Shown here piece by piece: positions 1 to 9,086 of a DNA stretch of 64,000 nt. A model generated the notes under the pieces. It saw nothing but the letters and a program-made list of their open reading frames with translations. It ran no database searches and was not told the DNA's origin. The DNA lies in assembly GCA_023703675.1 (NCBI GenBank), contig CP097974.1, forward strand, positions 597,288 through 661,287, in the 5' to 3' direction. This stretch comes from SAR86 cluster bacterium. GTDB taxonomy: Bacteria > Pseudomonadota > Gammaproteobacteria > Magnimaribacterales > AG-339-G14. Position numbers and translations under genes: made by a program. How positions within the stretch are numbered: position 1 is the first letter of the stretch; every line of letters starts with the position of its first letter.

Positions 1-1038
1 ACTACTGGACATCCTAAAGGTGCAATGATCACTCATAGAATGCAGTTTTTTAATATTGTAAATTTGGCTTCAACTGCAAGGATTACTGATAAAGCAGTTC
101 AATTAGTATCATTGCCTTTATTTCATACTGGCGGAATGAATTGTTACGCGAATCCTGTATTACATAACGGAGGCCAAATTATTTTAACCAAAGAATTTGA
201 TCCAGGAAAAGCCTTAGAAATTATCAACGATCCGGATTACGGAGTTACTCATTTATTCGCTGTGCCGGCGCCCTATCAATTTATGATGCTGCATCCAGAT
301 TTTGATAATACTGATTTTTCAAGAATTCAAAGTGCTGGTGTTGGAGGCGCACCATGTGCTGAAGTAATACTTAAAACTTGGCAAGACAAAGGTGTAGAGT
401 TTTCTCAAGGCTGGGGAATGACTGAAACAAGTCCAGCGGCAATAAGTTTATCTGGAGATGATGCAGCTAGAAAAATAGGATCTGCTGGAAAACCCCTACT
501 ACACACTGCAGTAAAAATAGTAGATGAAAAAGGAGAAGAAGTTGAAAAAGGAGAAGTTGGGGAAATTCTCATAAAAGGACCAAACATTACCCCAGGCTAT
601 TGGAATAACGAGGAAGCTACTAAAAAATCTTTTATAGATGGATGGTTGAAAACTGGCGATGCCGCTCAAATGGATGACGAAGGATTTATATACATTGTAG
701 ATCGACAAAAAGATATGTATATCTCTGGAGGAGAAAATGTCTACCCTGCTGAGGTTGAAAATGTAATTTATCAAATACCTCAAATAGCAGAAGCAGCAAT
801 TATTGGTGTTCCTGATGAGAAATGGGGTGAAGTCGGGTTTGCTTTCATAGTTGTAAAGAAAGATGAAAGTTTATCGGAAGAAGAGATAATTGATCATTGT
901 CTTAAAAACCTAGCAAAATTTAAAATTCCAAAAGGCGTAGAGTTTATTGACGCACTTCCTAGAAACGCAACTGGAAAAGTTTTAAAGAGAACTCTAAGAG
1001 AAGAAAAATTAGGCGCCTCCGCACCGGCAATTTCATGA
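1..1038 (+). CDS. AMP-forming acyl-CoA synthetase (5' end outside window)
   Basis: This enzyme activates a carboxylic acid to its CoA thioester through an acyl-adenylate. The frame is open from base 1, where the codons read TTGHPKGAM, the Gly-rich phosphate-binding loop of the ANL superfamily, so the gene begins upstream of the window. Further on are the GWGMTETS acyl-adenylate motif, the TGD motif in WLKTGDAAQ, the hinge region DRQKDMYISGGENVYP, and the C-terminal catalytic lysine in PRNATGKVLKR. About one third (N-terminal) is missing. The gene ends at a strong hairpin shared with the convergent gene. Substrate cannot be read; medium or long-chain fatty acids, or other acids, are possible. 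Confidence 0.93.
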   Translation, partial: TTGHPKGAMITHRMQFFNIVNLASTARITDKAVQLVSLPLFHTGGMNCYANPVLHNGGQIILTKEFDPGKALEIINDPDYGVTHLFAVPAPYQFMMLHPDFDNTDFSRIQSAGVGGAPCAEVILKTWQDKGVEFSQGWGMTETSPAAISLSGDDAARKIGSAGKPLLHTAVKIVDEKGEEVEKGEVGEILIKGPNITPGYWNNEEATKKSFIDGWLKTGDAAQMDDEGFIYIVDRQKDMYISGGENVYPAEVENVIYQIPQIAEAAIIGVPDEKWGEVGFAFIVVKKDESLSEEEIIDHCLKNLAKFKIPKGVEFIDALPRNATGKVLKRTLREEKLGASAPAIS

Positions 1039-1047
1039 GATAAAAAT

Positions 1048-1082
1048 AAAAAAATCCTCTTTATCAAAAAGAGGATTTTTTT
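1048..1082. terminator. Bidirectional Rho-independent terminator
   Basis: A 12-bp perfect stem (1051-1062 with 1068-1079) around a 5-nt loop is flanked by A-rich sequence on the left and a T-run on the right. It lies between the convergent genes ending at 1038 (+) and 1088 (-), so it can stop transcription from both sides. Confidence 0.88.
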
Positions 1083-1087
1083 AGTGT

Positions 1088-4000
1088 TTAATTTGCTTCA
1101 AATACGGTTTGTCCATGCACCACTGAAGGATTACCATTGTTAATAATACCAGTTGTCGGCTTAATACCTATATAGTCAGACGAACTTGATGATTGCGAAT
1201 TATTTTTTAGAAGAGAAAACGATGCACTTGTTTCTAATGCTGCTTTATCTAAAGTATAAGTAGTAGCCAGGGTGGCGGTCTCACTGTCAGTTTTTTTAGT
1301 AATAAAATCGTCGCCCCGTAAACCTAAGACTTTAATATTAGGTTTCGTTTCATCGGAATTTACAAGAATAGTTCCATCAGGAATTACAAAGTCATGAACG
1401 TATCTATAACATTGATTCCAATTGCCATTGTAATATTTTCCTACCTCAACACCGGTACAAGTGTTGATAACTCTTCCAGGAATATTGCGCAACTCTCCAT
1501 AACCTTCAAATTTTAGTAAAAACTTTTGACCAGAATAATCTAGTCCTGAAAAATTATATCTCACGTTTGTAGCTGGAACTTTGAAAGTTAAGGTTTCTGG
1601 TGGAGAAATACTAATCTCAGCACCAGTAGTTGCGTTACTCAAGCTATATTCAGGTCTTTGCATAACTCCTATTCTATAAGTGGTAGTTAATGCGCCTCTA
1701 TGAAGCTTATCAGAACAATAATATTTAGAAGTCGCTATGTTGACCATATAAGAAGTATTGTCACTAACTTTTTTGATCTCTGGTGCATAGCCCTGATATT
1801 CACCATCATCTCGTTTATCACACTCAACTGCGTTTAAGTTAAGAGTGGTATTTTCAAAGACTTCCATATCGAACCAGTGTCCAGCCCTTCTTGTGTAATT
1901 ATTAGTTGTTCCAAGGCTGTAAGGTTTCTCGTAATAATTAAAATTTCTTATCGTATCCTCTAACTGTCTAGACGCAGAACTTATTTTTGTTAATACATCT
2001 ACCGAGCTAGTCGATGGAATCGAAATACTAACTCCATTAGTCCAAGTAAGAGCAGTAGAACTATCTAAAATGCTACCGCTATTTACCGTATAAGTAACTA
2101 CCTCAGCAGCTTTAGTTCCCCCAATCCACATGTGATCGCCCGGAGACATTTTAAATTCTCCGTTAGCTGCATTGAATTCGCCGTTAGTATTCCAATCAGT
2201 ATAAACTTCCTCTTTAAACCAGCTTCCAACATTTTTATATGGAGAAATATTTAAAGTACCCCCGGTAGAACCATTAGTTATAGAGGCAAATATTCCGCCC
2301 ATTGTTTGATTCATTTTTGTTGCATCTATGCAGTTTCTTAGACAAGCAAGATTGTTTGGTAGAGAATTTACTGCGATTTTTTTCTCCGTTCTAGACTTGG
2401 TTAGATGTGCATCAGTAGTGCTGACTGGGTTTGAAAAAGCTTCAAAAGGAATCTCGTACCCTCTTCTATTAGTATCATCCCATAAATGCCAACCTTGACC
2501 CCAGTTTTGTCCAGCTTTTTTCAATTGTGTAGCCCAATCACTTGCTGTAAAGGAAAAAGAAGTATTTAAATCAAATGGACCATTTCCTGAATTCCAATCG
2601 ATGCCTTTAGTGATAGTAAAAGTAACCACAGTACTCGCACCCGTACCCGAAACTGTAACTGTTCCAGCGTATTCATCGCAATTACCATCAGTAGCGTTAC
2701 AAGAGCCGGTAGTAGGAAACCCTAAATTCGACATTCCTGATGACCAATCATTATCTCTTTTTAACCATCCTACATAACCAAAAAAGCTTACTTTATCTAG
2801 ATCAGCTAATTGTCTTTTTTCAGTAGTGATTTCGAATACCTGTAAAAAATTTTGTTTTAGATTGTAAGTGTTTGTATCGGTTGAACTGCTGTTGTTTCTA
2901 AAAATAGTAGTATTGCTCACTAAGGGTCTATCAGTGCTGTTGACGTGAGTACCCCAGTAACTTGCATGTGCATAAACTTCTCTACCATCAGGGAAAGAGA
3001 CATTGTCTCCTTTTGTAGCCCTTAAGGACATAGATCCTTGAGCAGCATCGTATTTTTTATCGGCATCAGCGGTAACTAAATTACCAGCGTTGTAAGTCCC
3101 ATATTGATAGACGGTTCTTTTGGTATCTGCAGCTGCTGTACCCCAGCAATTTTCTCCAGTTACATTAGCACCGCCTCCAAATGCTTGAACTTCTTGTGCT
3201 GCATCAGCAATTGTTTTAAAACTTGCTGCATTAAGTGGGTTACCAACATTTTGTGGTCCAGAATTAGTAAATTGAATCCTTTGCGCTTCTACAAGATTTT
3301 GACAATAAACATTAGTCGTATCATTGAAATAAAACTGATGCACAAAAGTATACTGTTCTACATTATTACTTATATCAACAACTGAACCTGCTGTTCTCAT
3401 AATTCCTTGAGTAACACCCGTAGATGAATTTTTATTTAATTTAAGTTGTATTGGAGGTCCACTTCCTCTTTCGACAAAAGTTATTTCATCTCCTGAAACT
3501 CCAACATAACCTTGTGCCATTTGGGTATTCGCTGAGATTGTTGTTTCTGGATCAGTTGAAAATTCTTCATCATTAACTAAATCATAGGTAAAAGTAAAAG
3601 TTCCCAACTGGTTCTCATCACTTACATCTTCTTGAATATCCATTTTTACAAATGCTGTAGCGGGACCCCTAAAAGATTCTTGACCAAAAAAGTCAATCTC
3701 TAGCTCAACCCATGATTTACCATCAATAGAACCATCGGTTGCAGTAACAGCAACAACGGTTTGTGTTGTGTAATCAACATTATCCACAGTACCTGTAGTG
3801 GTAGTAGTTTTAGAAGATTCTGCACTCGTTGCTTTCGCCGCACTCGCTTCCGCAGTAGAATCTGAACCATCCGCTTTTTCACAAGATTTCTCATCGATTA
3901 AAGCTTTGTAAGTACCTTTGTCTATGAAATCACTTACATTGGTGTTTTTCATAAAACAGATTAAAAAATTTAAACTTTGTAATCCGTCGTTGGCTAATAA

Positions 4001-4102
4001 TCCATTCACGTAAAAATCTTTTTTGCTTAAATCTGCTGTATAAGTTTGAGCGACCGCAAAAGAACTTATAAGCAATGCAATTAAAAATGTTATTTTTTTC
4101 AT
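1088..4102 (-). CDS. Large exported Cys-containing protein, paralogue A
   Basis: This is a 1004-residue protein of unknown function. Residues 1-18 form a signal peptide ending FAVAQ. A short N-terminal block (KKDFYVNG, NFLICFMKNT, a Cys near residue 73) is followed by a Ser/Ala/Thr-rich linker (about 75-110) and then a long beta-rich region with scattered Cys. The last ~170 residues hold YYCSDK, NTCTGVEVG, NQCYRYVHDFVIPDGT and a tail with INNGNPSVVHG. All these blocks recur in the 1041-residue protein at 5943-9068. An AGGAGAG ribosome site supports the start, which follows the lipoprotein gene by 18 nt, so the two are co-transcribed. A cell-surface or outer-membrane role is inferred. I do not recognise a named domain. 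Confidence 0.85.
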   Translation of the reverse strand: MKKITFLIALLISSFAVAQTYTADLSKKDFYVNGLLANDGLQSLNFLICFMKNTNVSDFIDKGTYKALIDEKSCEKADGSDSTAEASAAKATSAESSKTTTTTGTVDNVDYTTQTVVAVTATDGSIDGKSWVELEIDFFGQESFRGPATAFVKMDIQEDVSDENQLGTFTFTYDLVNDEEFSTDPETTISANTQMAQGYVGVSGDEITFVERGSGPPIQLKLNKNSSTGVTQGIMRTAGSVVDISNNVEQYTFVHQFYFNDTTNVYCQNLVEAQRIQFTNSGPQNVGNPLNAASFKTIADAAQEVQAFGGGANVTGENCWGTAAADTKRTVYQYGTYNAGNLVTADADKKYDAAQGSMSLRATKGDNVSFPDGREVYAHASYWGTHVNSTDRPLVSNTTIFRNNSSSTDTNTYNLKQNFLQVFEITTEKRQLADLDKVSFFGYVGWLKRDNDWSSGMSNLGFPTTGSCNATDGNCDEYAGTVTVSGTGASTVVTFTITKGIDWNSGNGPFDLNTSFSFTASDWATQLKKAGQNWGQGWHLWDDTNRRGYEIPFEAFSNPVSTTDAHLTKSRTEKKIAVNSLPNNLACLRNCIDATKMNQTMGGIFASITNGSTGGTLNISPYKNVGSWFKEEVYTDWNTNGEFNAANGEFKMSPGDHMWIGGTKAAEVVTYTVNSGSILDSSTALTWTNGVSISIPSTSSVDVLTKISSASRQLEDTIRNFNYYEKPYSLGTTNNYTRRAGHWFDMEVFENTTLNLNAVECDKRDDGEYQGYAPEIKKVSDNTSYMVNIATSKYYCSDKLHRGALTTTYRIGVMQRPEYSLSNATTGAEISISPPETLTFKVPATNVRYNFSGLDYSGQKFLLKFEGYGELRNIPGRVINTCTGVEVGKYYNGNWNQCYRYVHDFVIPDGTILVNSDETKPNIKVLGLRGDDFITKKTDSETATLATTYTLDKAALETSASFSLLKNNSQSSSSSDYIGIKPTTGIINNGNPSVVHGQTVFEAN

Positions 4103-4120
4103 TTTCTCTCCTAAATTAGT

Positions 4121-4318
4121 TTACTCGGCTTCGACAACTTCTATTTTTTCTGGAATTGATCCAGTTGCACTATAAGTGGATGATGAACTGCCTCCTGAAC
4201 CAGAGCCGCCTCCAGAACCAGAACCGCCTCCAGAAGAAGCTGTGCTGCCTCCCCCACCGCCACATGAGACAAAAAAAATGGAAATAACAAAAATTAGAAT
4301 CGTAAAAGGTTTCAACAT
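4121..4318 (-). CDS. Small Gly/Ser-rich lipoprotein, partner of paralogue A
   Basis: This 65-residue protein has a hydrophobic signal and a lipobox (FFVSC, Cys at about residue 19) directly followed by five glycines and a flexible Gly/Ser tract. The mature part is almost entirely linker and ends in GSIPEKIEVVEAE. A closely similar tail (YSVPSKVEP) ends the lipoprotein at 9087-9608, so the tail is probably the functional piece. It is preceded by a good ribosome site (AAGGAGAG) and lies 18 nt upstream of the large exported protein gene. Membrane anchoring by lipidation is inferred from the lipobox. The molecular role is unknown. Confidence 0.8.
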   Translation of the reverse strand: MLKPFTILIFVISIFFVSCGGGGGSTASSGGGSGSGGGSGSGGSSSSTYSATGSIPEKIEVVEAE

Positions 4319-4413
4319 AAACTCTCCTTAAATGTATGAATAATTTAAGTATATATAAAGTTAAAGAAAATTATATAACTTGGTAAAAAAATATTTTTTA
4401 ATCTACTAGGCTT

Positions 4414-4740
4414 CTACTTCAATCCAAATTTTTCGATATTTGATTTTGACTTTGTTAAAAATTTTGTGAACTTTTTAAACGCTTTAGAAAAGTTTTTATA
4501 GTCATAAAATTCAGTAACTCCATAGCCATCCCAGTAACATACCCTAAAATATTCTTTAAATAATTGTATGGAAATTTCAATCGGATCGGGATTACTAGTA
4601 TTGAAAGAAATGCTAGTGAAATCATCATCACAGATTAGTTCTACTTCAAACCCTTCATTTCTCAAAAGAGATATTAATTGCGTAAATCTATCTTTTTTTG
4701 ATGTTAATTTTTCCTTGACGGTAACACCTGTGTCTTCCAA
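4414..4740 (-). CDS. Hypothetical protein
   Basis: This is an open frame of up to 108 codons that I cannot assign to a family. The predicted protein is soluble, acidic in the middle (ICDDDF) and Lys-rich at the end, with aromatic motifs (YFRVCYWDGYGVTEFYDY). The longest start is TTG at 4740, inside the DUF2805 gene upstream (53-nt overlap). No ATG exists in the frame and no clear ribosome site marks the start, so the true start may be further in, for example the TTG near codon 26. It could be translationally coupled to the upstream gene. Confidence 0.5.
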   Translation of the reverse strand: MEDTGVTVKEKLTSKKDRFTQLISLLRNEGFEVELICDDDFTSISFNTSNPDPIEISIQLFKEYFRVCYWDGYGVTEFYDYKNFSKAFKKFTKFLTKSKSNIEKFGLK

Positions 4741-4948
4741 CTAAATGCCCTCTCAATTTAATATGTTTAGTTTTTCTTCCTGAGACCCTTTGTCGCCACA
4801 ACTTAAAACTTCTAGGTTTTAAATTATTTCTCATCAAAGCAATCAATTCATTGTGAGTTAAATCAAACTCAGAATGAATAACTTCAAATGGAGTTCTATC
4901 CTCCCAAGCCATTTCGATGATTCTATTTTTATCCTCTTCACTTAGCAT
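4688..4948 (-). CDS. DUF2805 / TIGR03643 family protein
   Basis: This 86-residue protein matches the small TIGR03643 family as I remember it: an N-terminal helix-turn-helix-like part (SEEDKNRIIEMAWEDRTPFE, then ELIALMRNNLKP) and the signature SFKLWRQRVSGRKTKH at about residues 47-62. The function is not established, and the fold suggests nucleic acid binding. The C-terminal ~24 residues are very basic and overlap the next open frame. From memory, family members often sit beside photolyase-related and DUF2256 genes. Here those genes are 30 kb away (34032-35653). Confidence 0.82.
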   Translation of the reverse strand: MLSEEDKNRIIEMAWEDRTPFEVIHSEFDLTHNELIALMRNNLKPRSFKLWRQRVSGRKTKHIKLRGHLVGRHRCYRQGKINIKKR

Positions 4949-5027
4949 TTACTTTTAAATAGTAATAAACTGTAAATACAATTTAATTTAATACAAACAA
5001 AAGACAACCTAAATCATAATCTTTACT

Positions 5028-5894
5028 ATGAAAATTCAAAAAAAATATATAGAAGTTAGAGGAAAAAAAATGGCTGTAATCGATGAAGGTGTCGGTGAAC
5101 CAATTATTTTTTTACATGGAAATCCAACTTCTTCTCATCTTTGGAGAAATATTGCTCCAAATTTTCTTAATACAAACAGGATAATTGTGCCTGATTTAAT
5201 TGGTATGGGAGATTCAGAAAAATTAGATGGAATAGATAACCCTGAATACAGTTTCATAGGTCATTATGATTTTTTATCTCAATTATTAGAAATTTTAGAT
5301 CTTGGAGAAAATCAGCATTTAGTTATTCACGATTGGGGTTGTGCTTTAGGACTTATGTACGCAAGATTAAATTCAGACAAAATAAAATCAATTTCTTTTA
5401 TGGAAGGTATAGCAGTGCCGCTTACTTGGGAAAAATGGCCTGAAGTTGCAAGAAAAATATTTTCGCTTTTGCGAACTGACGCTGGAGAAGAATTGGTTTT
5501 GCAAAAGAATTTTTTTGTTGAAAGATTACTTTTTAACGATCCAATAACTCCCATGAGTGATAGTGACAAGGAAGAATACTTAAAACCTTATTTAGATGAG
5601 GGGGAAGGAAGACGACCTACTCTAACTTGGCCCAGAAACATACCTCTCGATGGTACTGAGCCATCTGAGACTCTAGATGAAGTTATCTTGAATGCTGAAT
5701 TTCATAGTTCATCTGAAATTCCTAAACTTTTTATTAATGCTAATCCAGGACTAATTCTTACTGGAGAGCAAAGAGATGAAATAAGAAAATGGAGCTCAAT
5801 TAAAGAAGTAGAAGTCAAAGGCAATCATTTCATTCAAGAAGATTCTTCAGAAGAGATTACTAATCATCTTAAAGATTTTTATAACTCTCTATAA
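5028..5894 (+). CDS. Haloalkane dehalogenase-like alpha/beta hydrolase
   Basis: This protein resembles haloalkane dehalogenases, which hydrolyse carbon-halogen bonds to alcohol plus halide. The 288-residue length fits the family. Visible residues are HGNPTSSHLW with oxyanion/halide Asn32, nucleophile Asp102 in VIHDWGCALG, halide-holding Trp103, catalytic acid Glu126 in FMEGIA (the subfamily II position) and base His267 in KGNHFIQED. There is no signal peptide, so it is cytoplasmic. It stands alone between two cassettes of unrelated genes and ends at a strong terminator. The substrate range cannot be deduced, and related esterases or luciferase-like enzymes share the pentad. Confidence 0.88.
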   Translation: MKIQKKYIEVRGKKMAVIDEGVGEPIIFLHGNPTSSHLWRNIAPNFLNTNRIIVPDLIGMGDSEKLDGIDNPEYSFIGHYDFLSQLLEILDLGENQHLVIHDWGCALGLMYARLNSDKIKSISFMEGIAVPLTWEKWPEVARKIFSLLRTDAGEELVLQKNFFVERLLFNDPITPMSDSDKEEYLKPYLDEGEGRRPTLTWPRNIPLDGTEPSETLDEVILNAEFHSSSEIPKLFINANPGLILTGEQRDEIRKWSSIKEVEVKGNHFIQEDSSEEITNHLKDFYNSL

Positions 5895-5926
5895 AAAAAC
5901 TCCCTTAAATTTAAGGGAGTTTTTTT
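5893..5926. terminator. Bidirectional Rho-independent terminator
   Basis: A near-perfect palindrome (about 5894-5909 with 5910-5925, core ACTCCCTTAAA/TTTAAGGGAGT) with A-runs on the left and T-runs on the right sits between the convergent genes ending at 5894 (+) and 5943 (-). Confidence 0.88.
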
Positions 5927-5942
5927 AATCAGAAATCAAATT

Positions 5943-8900
5943 TTACGATGATGGATCAAAAACCACTGTACCGTGATTGACTGCAGTATCACCATTATTT
6001 ATCAACGTACTCTTCTCTGGAACCGCACCAATTGAGTCAGACCCACCAGGGCCCATATCTTTTAAAGTGTCAGCATCTGGAAGGATTGCTTTGGTTAGGC
6101 CAGTGTAATCTAAACCTTTCGCGGTTATTGGCGAAAGCAGTTCGTCTCCTGCAAGAGCTTTGACAATGTAAGTATTAGAAGTCGCTTCGTCGGTTAACTG
6201 AGCTCCATCTGGAATAGTAAATCTAGGAAGATAACGCATGCATTGATCGTCCCATTGTCCAAAATAATATTCGCCAAGATCTGTTCCGGTACAAGTATTA
6301 TAAATTGATCCTGGAATATTTAAGTATGAACCAAAGCCATTGTAAAAAAATCTATAATCTTTTTTGGCATCTTTAGCAGTAATTCCAGAAGCTGCAGTTT
6401 GTGCCGAAGTCCAGCTATCTGGGTCTAGAATCAAATAAGAGGGTGCAGAAAAAACAATCTTCGCACTGGAAGCAGCATTTATTAATTCCCATTGAGGTCT
6501 TATCCTCATTGAAATTCTATAATACTCAGTAACTTTTCCTTCCCAGATATTTTCTTGACAATATCTTGTTTTACCTTCATTTCCTGTACCTGTCCATTTG
6601 GTTCGAGGCGCATAACTTCCATCAATTTTTTCACATTCAAGATTAGATTGTTGAGAGGCAGGAACTAATGGGCCAGTTTCGGCTGCCCAATCCAAATAAG
6701 CAGTGTACCAAGTTCCAAAAGTCGCGTCGTAATCAGGTTTTTTCATTTGAACTTGCCTCAAAGCATCAGCTGCACTCATATTTTTCGCAGAAGCCAATGC
6801 AGTAAAAGCCGCTTGAGTATTCGACGTTGCGCCCGAACCATGAATGTTCATCTCATTATTAACATCCGCAGAAGTATCGTATATTTTTCCTCCAGACTTA
6901 ACGTATCGTACTTCATTGTCGACAATATTACCTTGACCACACTCCTGCCAATCGTCAGCAGCATTGCCACCTGTTCCATTATCATTGATCACACAATCTG
7001 AAGTCGCTGCAAAATAACCGCTATTAACGAGTTGATCATTGCCGCCGCCTGCTAAAGAATTAGCAGTAGAGGTAAGGACAGCATTGAACACACTTGCATC
7101 AATGCAATCAAAATAACAATACAAAGTATCTGGAACATCTGTCATATCTTTTACAATTGTCATGGTTTCTTTTTTAATACCGGCAGAAGCTGTTGCAGAT
7201 GTTGGAGCATTTATCGCTTCTGGTGAAATCTGATAATAGATTTGTGTTTCCGGAGACCAACCGTCTAGTCCTCTTCTATTAGTCCATCCGCCCTCACTTT
7301 TAGTCATCGTGCTATACCAATTAGCTCCCGAAATAGTGATCGGTGTCGATAATTCAACTTCAGGATTTTGATTGTTTCCAGTCAAGGCCCATTTCATTGC
7401 ATGAGTAAAGACAAAAGATGCTGATGCTTTGTCCCAGTAACCTTTGTATTCTTCGTAACAAGCCGTGTTACTAGCATCTGAATAATGAGTGTAGTCACAT
7501 TGTGTGCCACCATTAGAAGCAGTAGAACCAAACATATTGGCAGCACCGTATTCTGCCCCCCAATAAGGATCTCCAATATAAAGATTTATCTGAACTTGAT
7601 CTAAAGAATCTAATGACGAGTATGAAGTAACGAATTTTAAGATTTCGAGATGATTTTTTTGTACTTTGTATTGAGTAGTATCAGTTGAACCATCGTCTCG
7701 AACCCAAGTAGCTCCTATAAGACTAGATTCTGGGTTCATGTAATCATCGACCCAAGTGCCGTAATAATCAGCCCAACCAAACATGTCGTCTTTACCAGAA
7801 ACTGGATTGTCTGCTCTGATTGGGAAACCGCCGCCAGTCGTTTCATGTCTCGCTCCAGTGGTTGAATCGTAAACGCCATATCTGTAAACATCTTTTTTTG
7901 CTGTTGCTATATCAGAAGAATAACAAGTCTCGGCCGTGGAATAACCTTGACTAGAAATTTGGGCGTCGGTAAGAGAAACTGCAGTAGGTTCTTCTCCATC
8001 ACCATAACCATCGGCATCATAATTTATTTGTAGGAAATCGGCACCAACTAACTTTGTGCAGTAGTATTTCAGGCTGTCGTTCACTTTAAACGCATAGAAT
8101 TTATTGTATGGACCCCAAGTATTAGCATCTGTAGGACTAGGCCCCCAACCTTCTGAGCTGACATAAACTCCCTCTGAACCAGTTGAATTGAAAGTTACAG
8201 AAACTTCAAGCGCTCCAAAGATATTGTCTTTGTAACTGATAGTATTACCACTAGCAGCTAAGTATCCATTTCCAATGTTAAAAGTAGCATTGGTTGCAAT
8301 CCCAGCTGCAGTGTCTGTGGCAGCGGTACCTACAGAAGCTCCAGCAACAACGTCTGCAATAGTGCTTGGGGGAGTTAAACCTCCACCTGTTCCAGGTAAA
8401 TATACTTCTCCAGGATTTGCATAAATAGAATAATTAGCAGTAAAGTCTCCAAATTTTGAAGTTGGCGTACCATCTCCTTTCAAAACGGGATTCGGATTAG
8501 CGGTTTGAGAGAAATTAAAATAGACAACTTTGTCCATTGCGTCAAATGGATCTCCGCCAGCATTTGAATCAGCAGCACCAGTTGCACCGCCTGCCCCGCT
8601 TCCGCCTCCTTTTTTTGGAAGAAAAACCCAAGACTTAACATTCATTGCCCCTGCCGAATCAGTTTGTGTGGCTAAGTTATAAGACTTTGTTAATTGGGTT
8701 TCAGAACCTTTTGATTTACTAGCTGCATCTTTAGATGAACTTCCACCGCCCGAACCACCACTTGATTGCTGAGAAGCTTGAGAGGTTGAGTTCTTATTAG
8801 AATCTTTAGACGTATCCCTAGCTGCGTCACATAAATTTTCATTTATAGCAGCAACAAAAGGACCTGAAGTGTTTAATAAACTTTCAGGTCTAGTGTTGGA

Positions 8901-9068
8901 TATAAAACATAATAGAAAATTAACCTGTCCTAATGAATCGTTTAAAGCATTACCCCCAACGAAGAAATCGGTTTTATCAGTAAAGTAGGCAGAACCTGCT
9001 TGAGCTGTCACGTTTTGTCCGTAAGCAAAAGCCGGAATTAAAGTAAAAAGTATAATTAATTTTTTCAT
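5943..9068 (-). CDS. Large exported Cys-containing protein, paralogue B
   Basis: This 1041-residue protein has a signal peptide (residues 1-17, ending AFAYG) and is colinear with the 1004-residue protein at 1088-4102. Matching blocks are TDFFVGG and NFLLCFISNT, a Ser/Gly/Lys linker (about 80-130), YYCTKLVGAD, KKDVYRYGVYD, a tyrosine-rich DYYGTWVDD segment, LYCYFDCIDAS, CEKIDGSYAP, RYCQEN, YNTCTGTDLGEYY, DQCMRYLPRFTIPDG and the tail INNGDTAVNHG. Conserved paired Cys suggest disulfides, consistent with an exported location. It starts 18 nt after the cupredoxin-like lipoprotein gene, so co-expression is likely. The family is not recognised. Confidence 0.85.
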   Translation of the reverse strand: MKKLIILFTLIPAFAYGQNVTAQAGSAYFTDKTDFFVGGNALNDSLGQVNFLLCFISNTRPESLLNTSGPFVAAINENLCDAARDTSKDSNKNSTSQASQQSSGGSGGGSSSKDAASKSKGSETQLTKSYNLATQTDSAGAMNVKSWVFLPKKGGGSGAGGATGAADSNAGGDPFDAMDKVVYFNFSQTANPNPVLKGDGTPTSKFGDFTANYSIYANPGEVYLPGTGGGLTPPSTIADVVAGASVGTAATDTAAGIATNATFNIGNGYLAASGNTISYKDNIFGALEVSVTFNSTGSEGVYVSSEGWGPSPTDANTWGPYNKFYAFKVNDSLKYYCTKLVGADFLQINYDADGYGDGEEPTAVSLTDAQISSQGYSTAETCYSSDIATAKKDVYRYGVYDSTTGARHETTGGGFPIRADNPVSGKDDMFGWADYYGTWVDDYMNPESSLIGATWVRDDGSTDTTQYKVQKNHLEILKFVTSYSSLDSLDQVQINLYIGDPYWGAEYGAANMFGSTASNGGTQCDYTHYSDASNTACYEEYKGYWDKASASFVFTHAMKWALTGNNQNPEVELSTPITISGANWYSTMTKSEGGWTNRRGLDGWSPETQIYYQISPEAINAPTSATASAGIKKETMTIVKDMTDVPDTLYCYFDCIDASVFNAVLTSTANSLAGGGNDQLVNSGYFAATSDCVINDNGTGGNAADDWQECGQGNIVDNEVRYVKSGGKIYDTSADVNNEMNIHGSGATSNTQAAFTALASAKNMSAADALRQVQMKKPDYDATFGTWYTAYLDWAAETGPLVPASQQSNLECEKIDGSYAPRTKWTGTGNEGKTRYCQENIWEGKVTEYYRISMRIRPQWELINAASSAKIVFSAPSYLILDPDSWTSAQTAASGITAKDAKKDYRFFYNGFGSYLNIPGSIYNTCTGTDLGEYYFGQWDDQCMRYLPRFTIPDGAQLTDEATSNTYIVKALAGDELLSPITAKGLDYTGLTKAILPDADTLKDMGPGGSDSIGAVPEKSTLINNGDTAVNHGTVVFDPSS

Positions 9069-9086
9069 AATCTTCTCCGTTCCTTG

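Noticed and set aside
4150..4270. Gly/Ser codon repeats in the lipoprotein gene as a microsatellite or CRISPR-like array
   Set aside because: The repeats are irregular GGN/AGN codons encoding a flexible linker, with no spacers.
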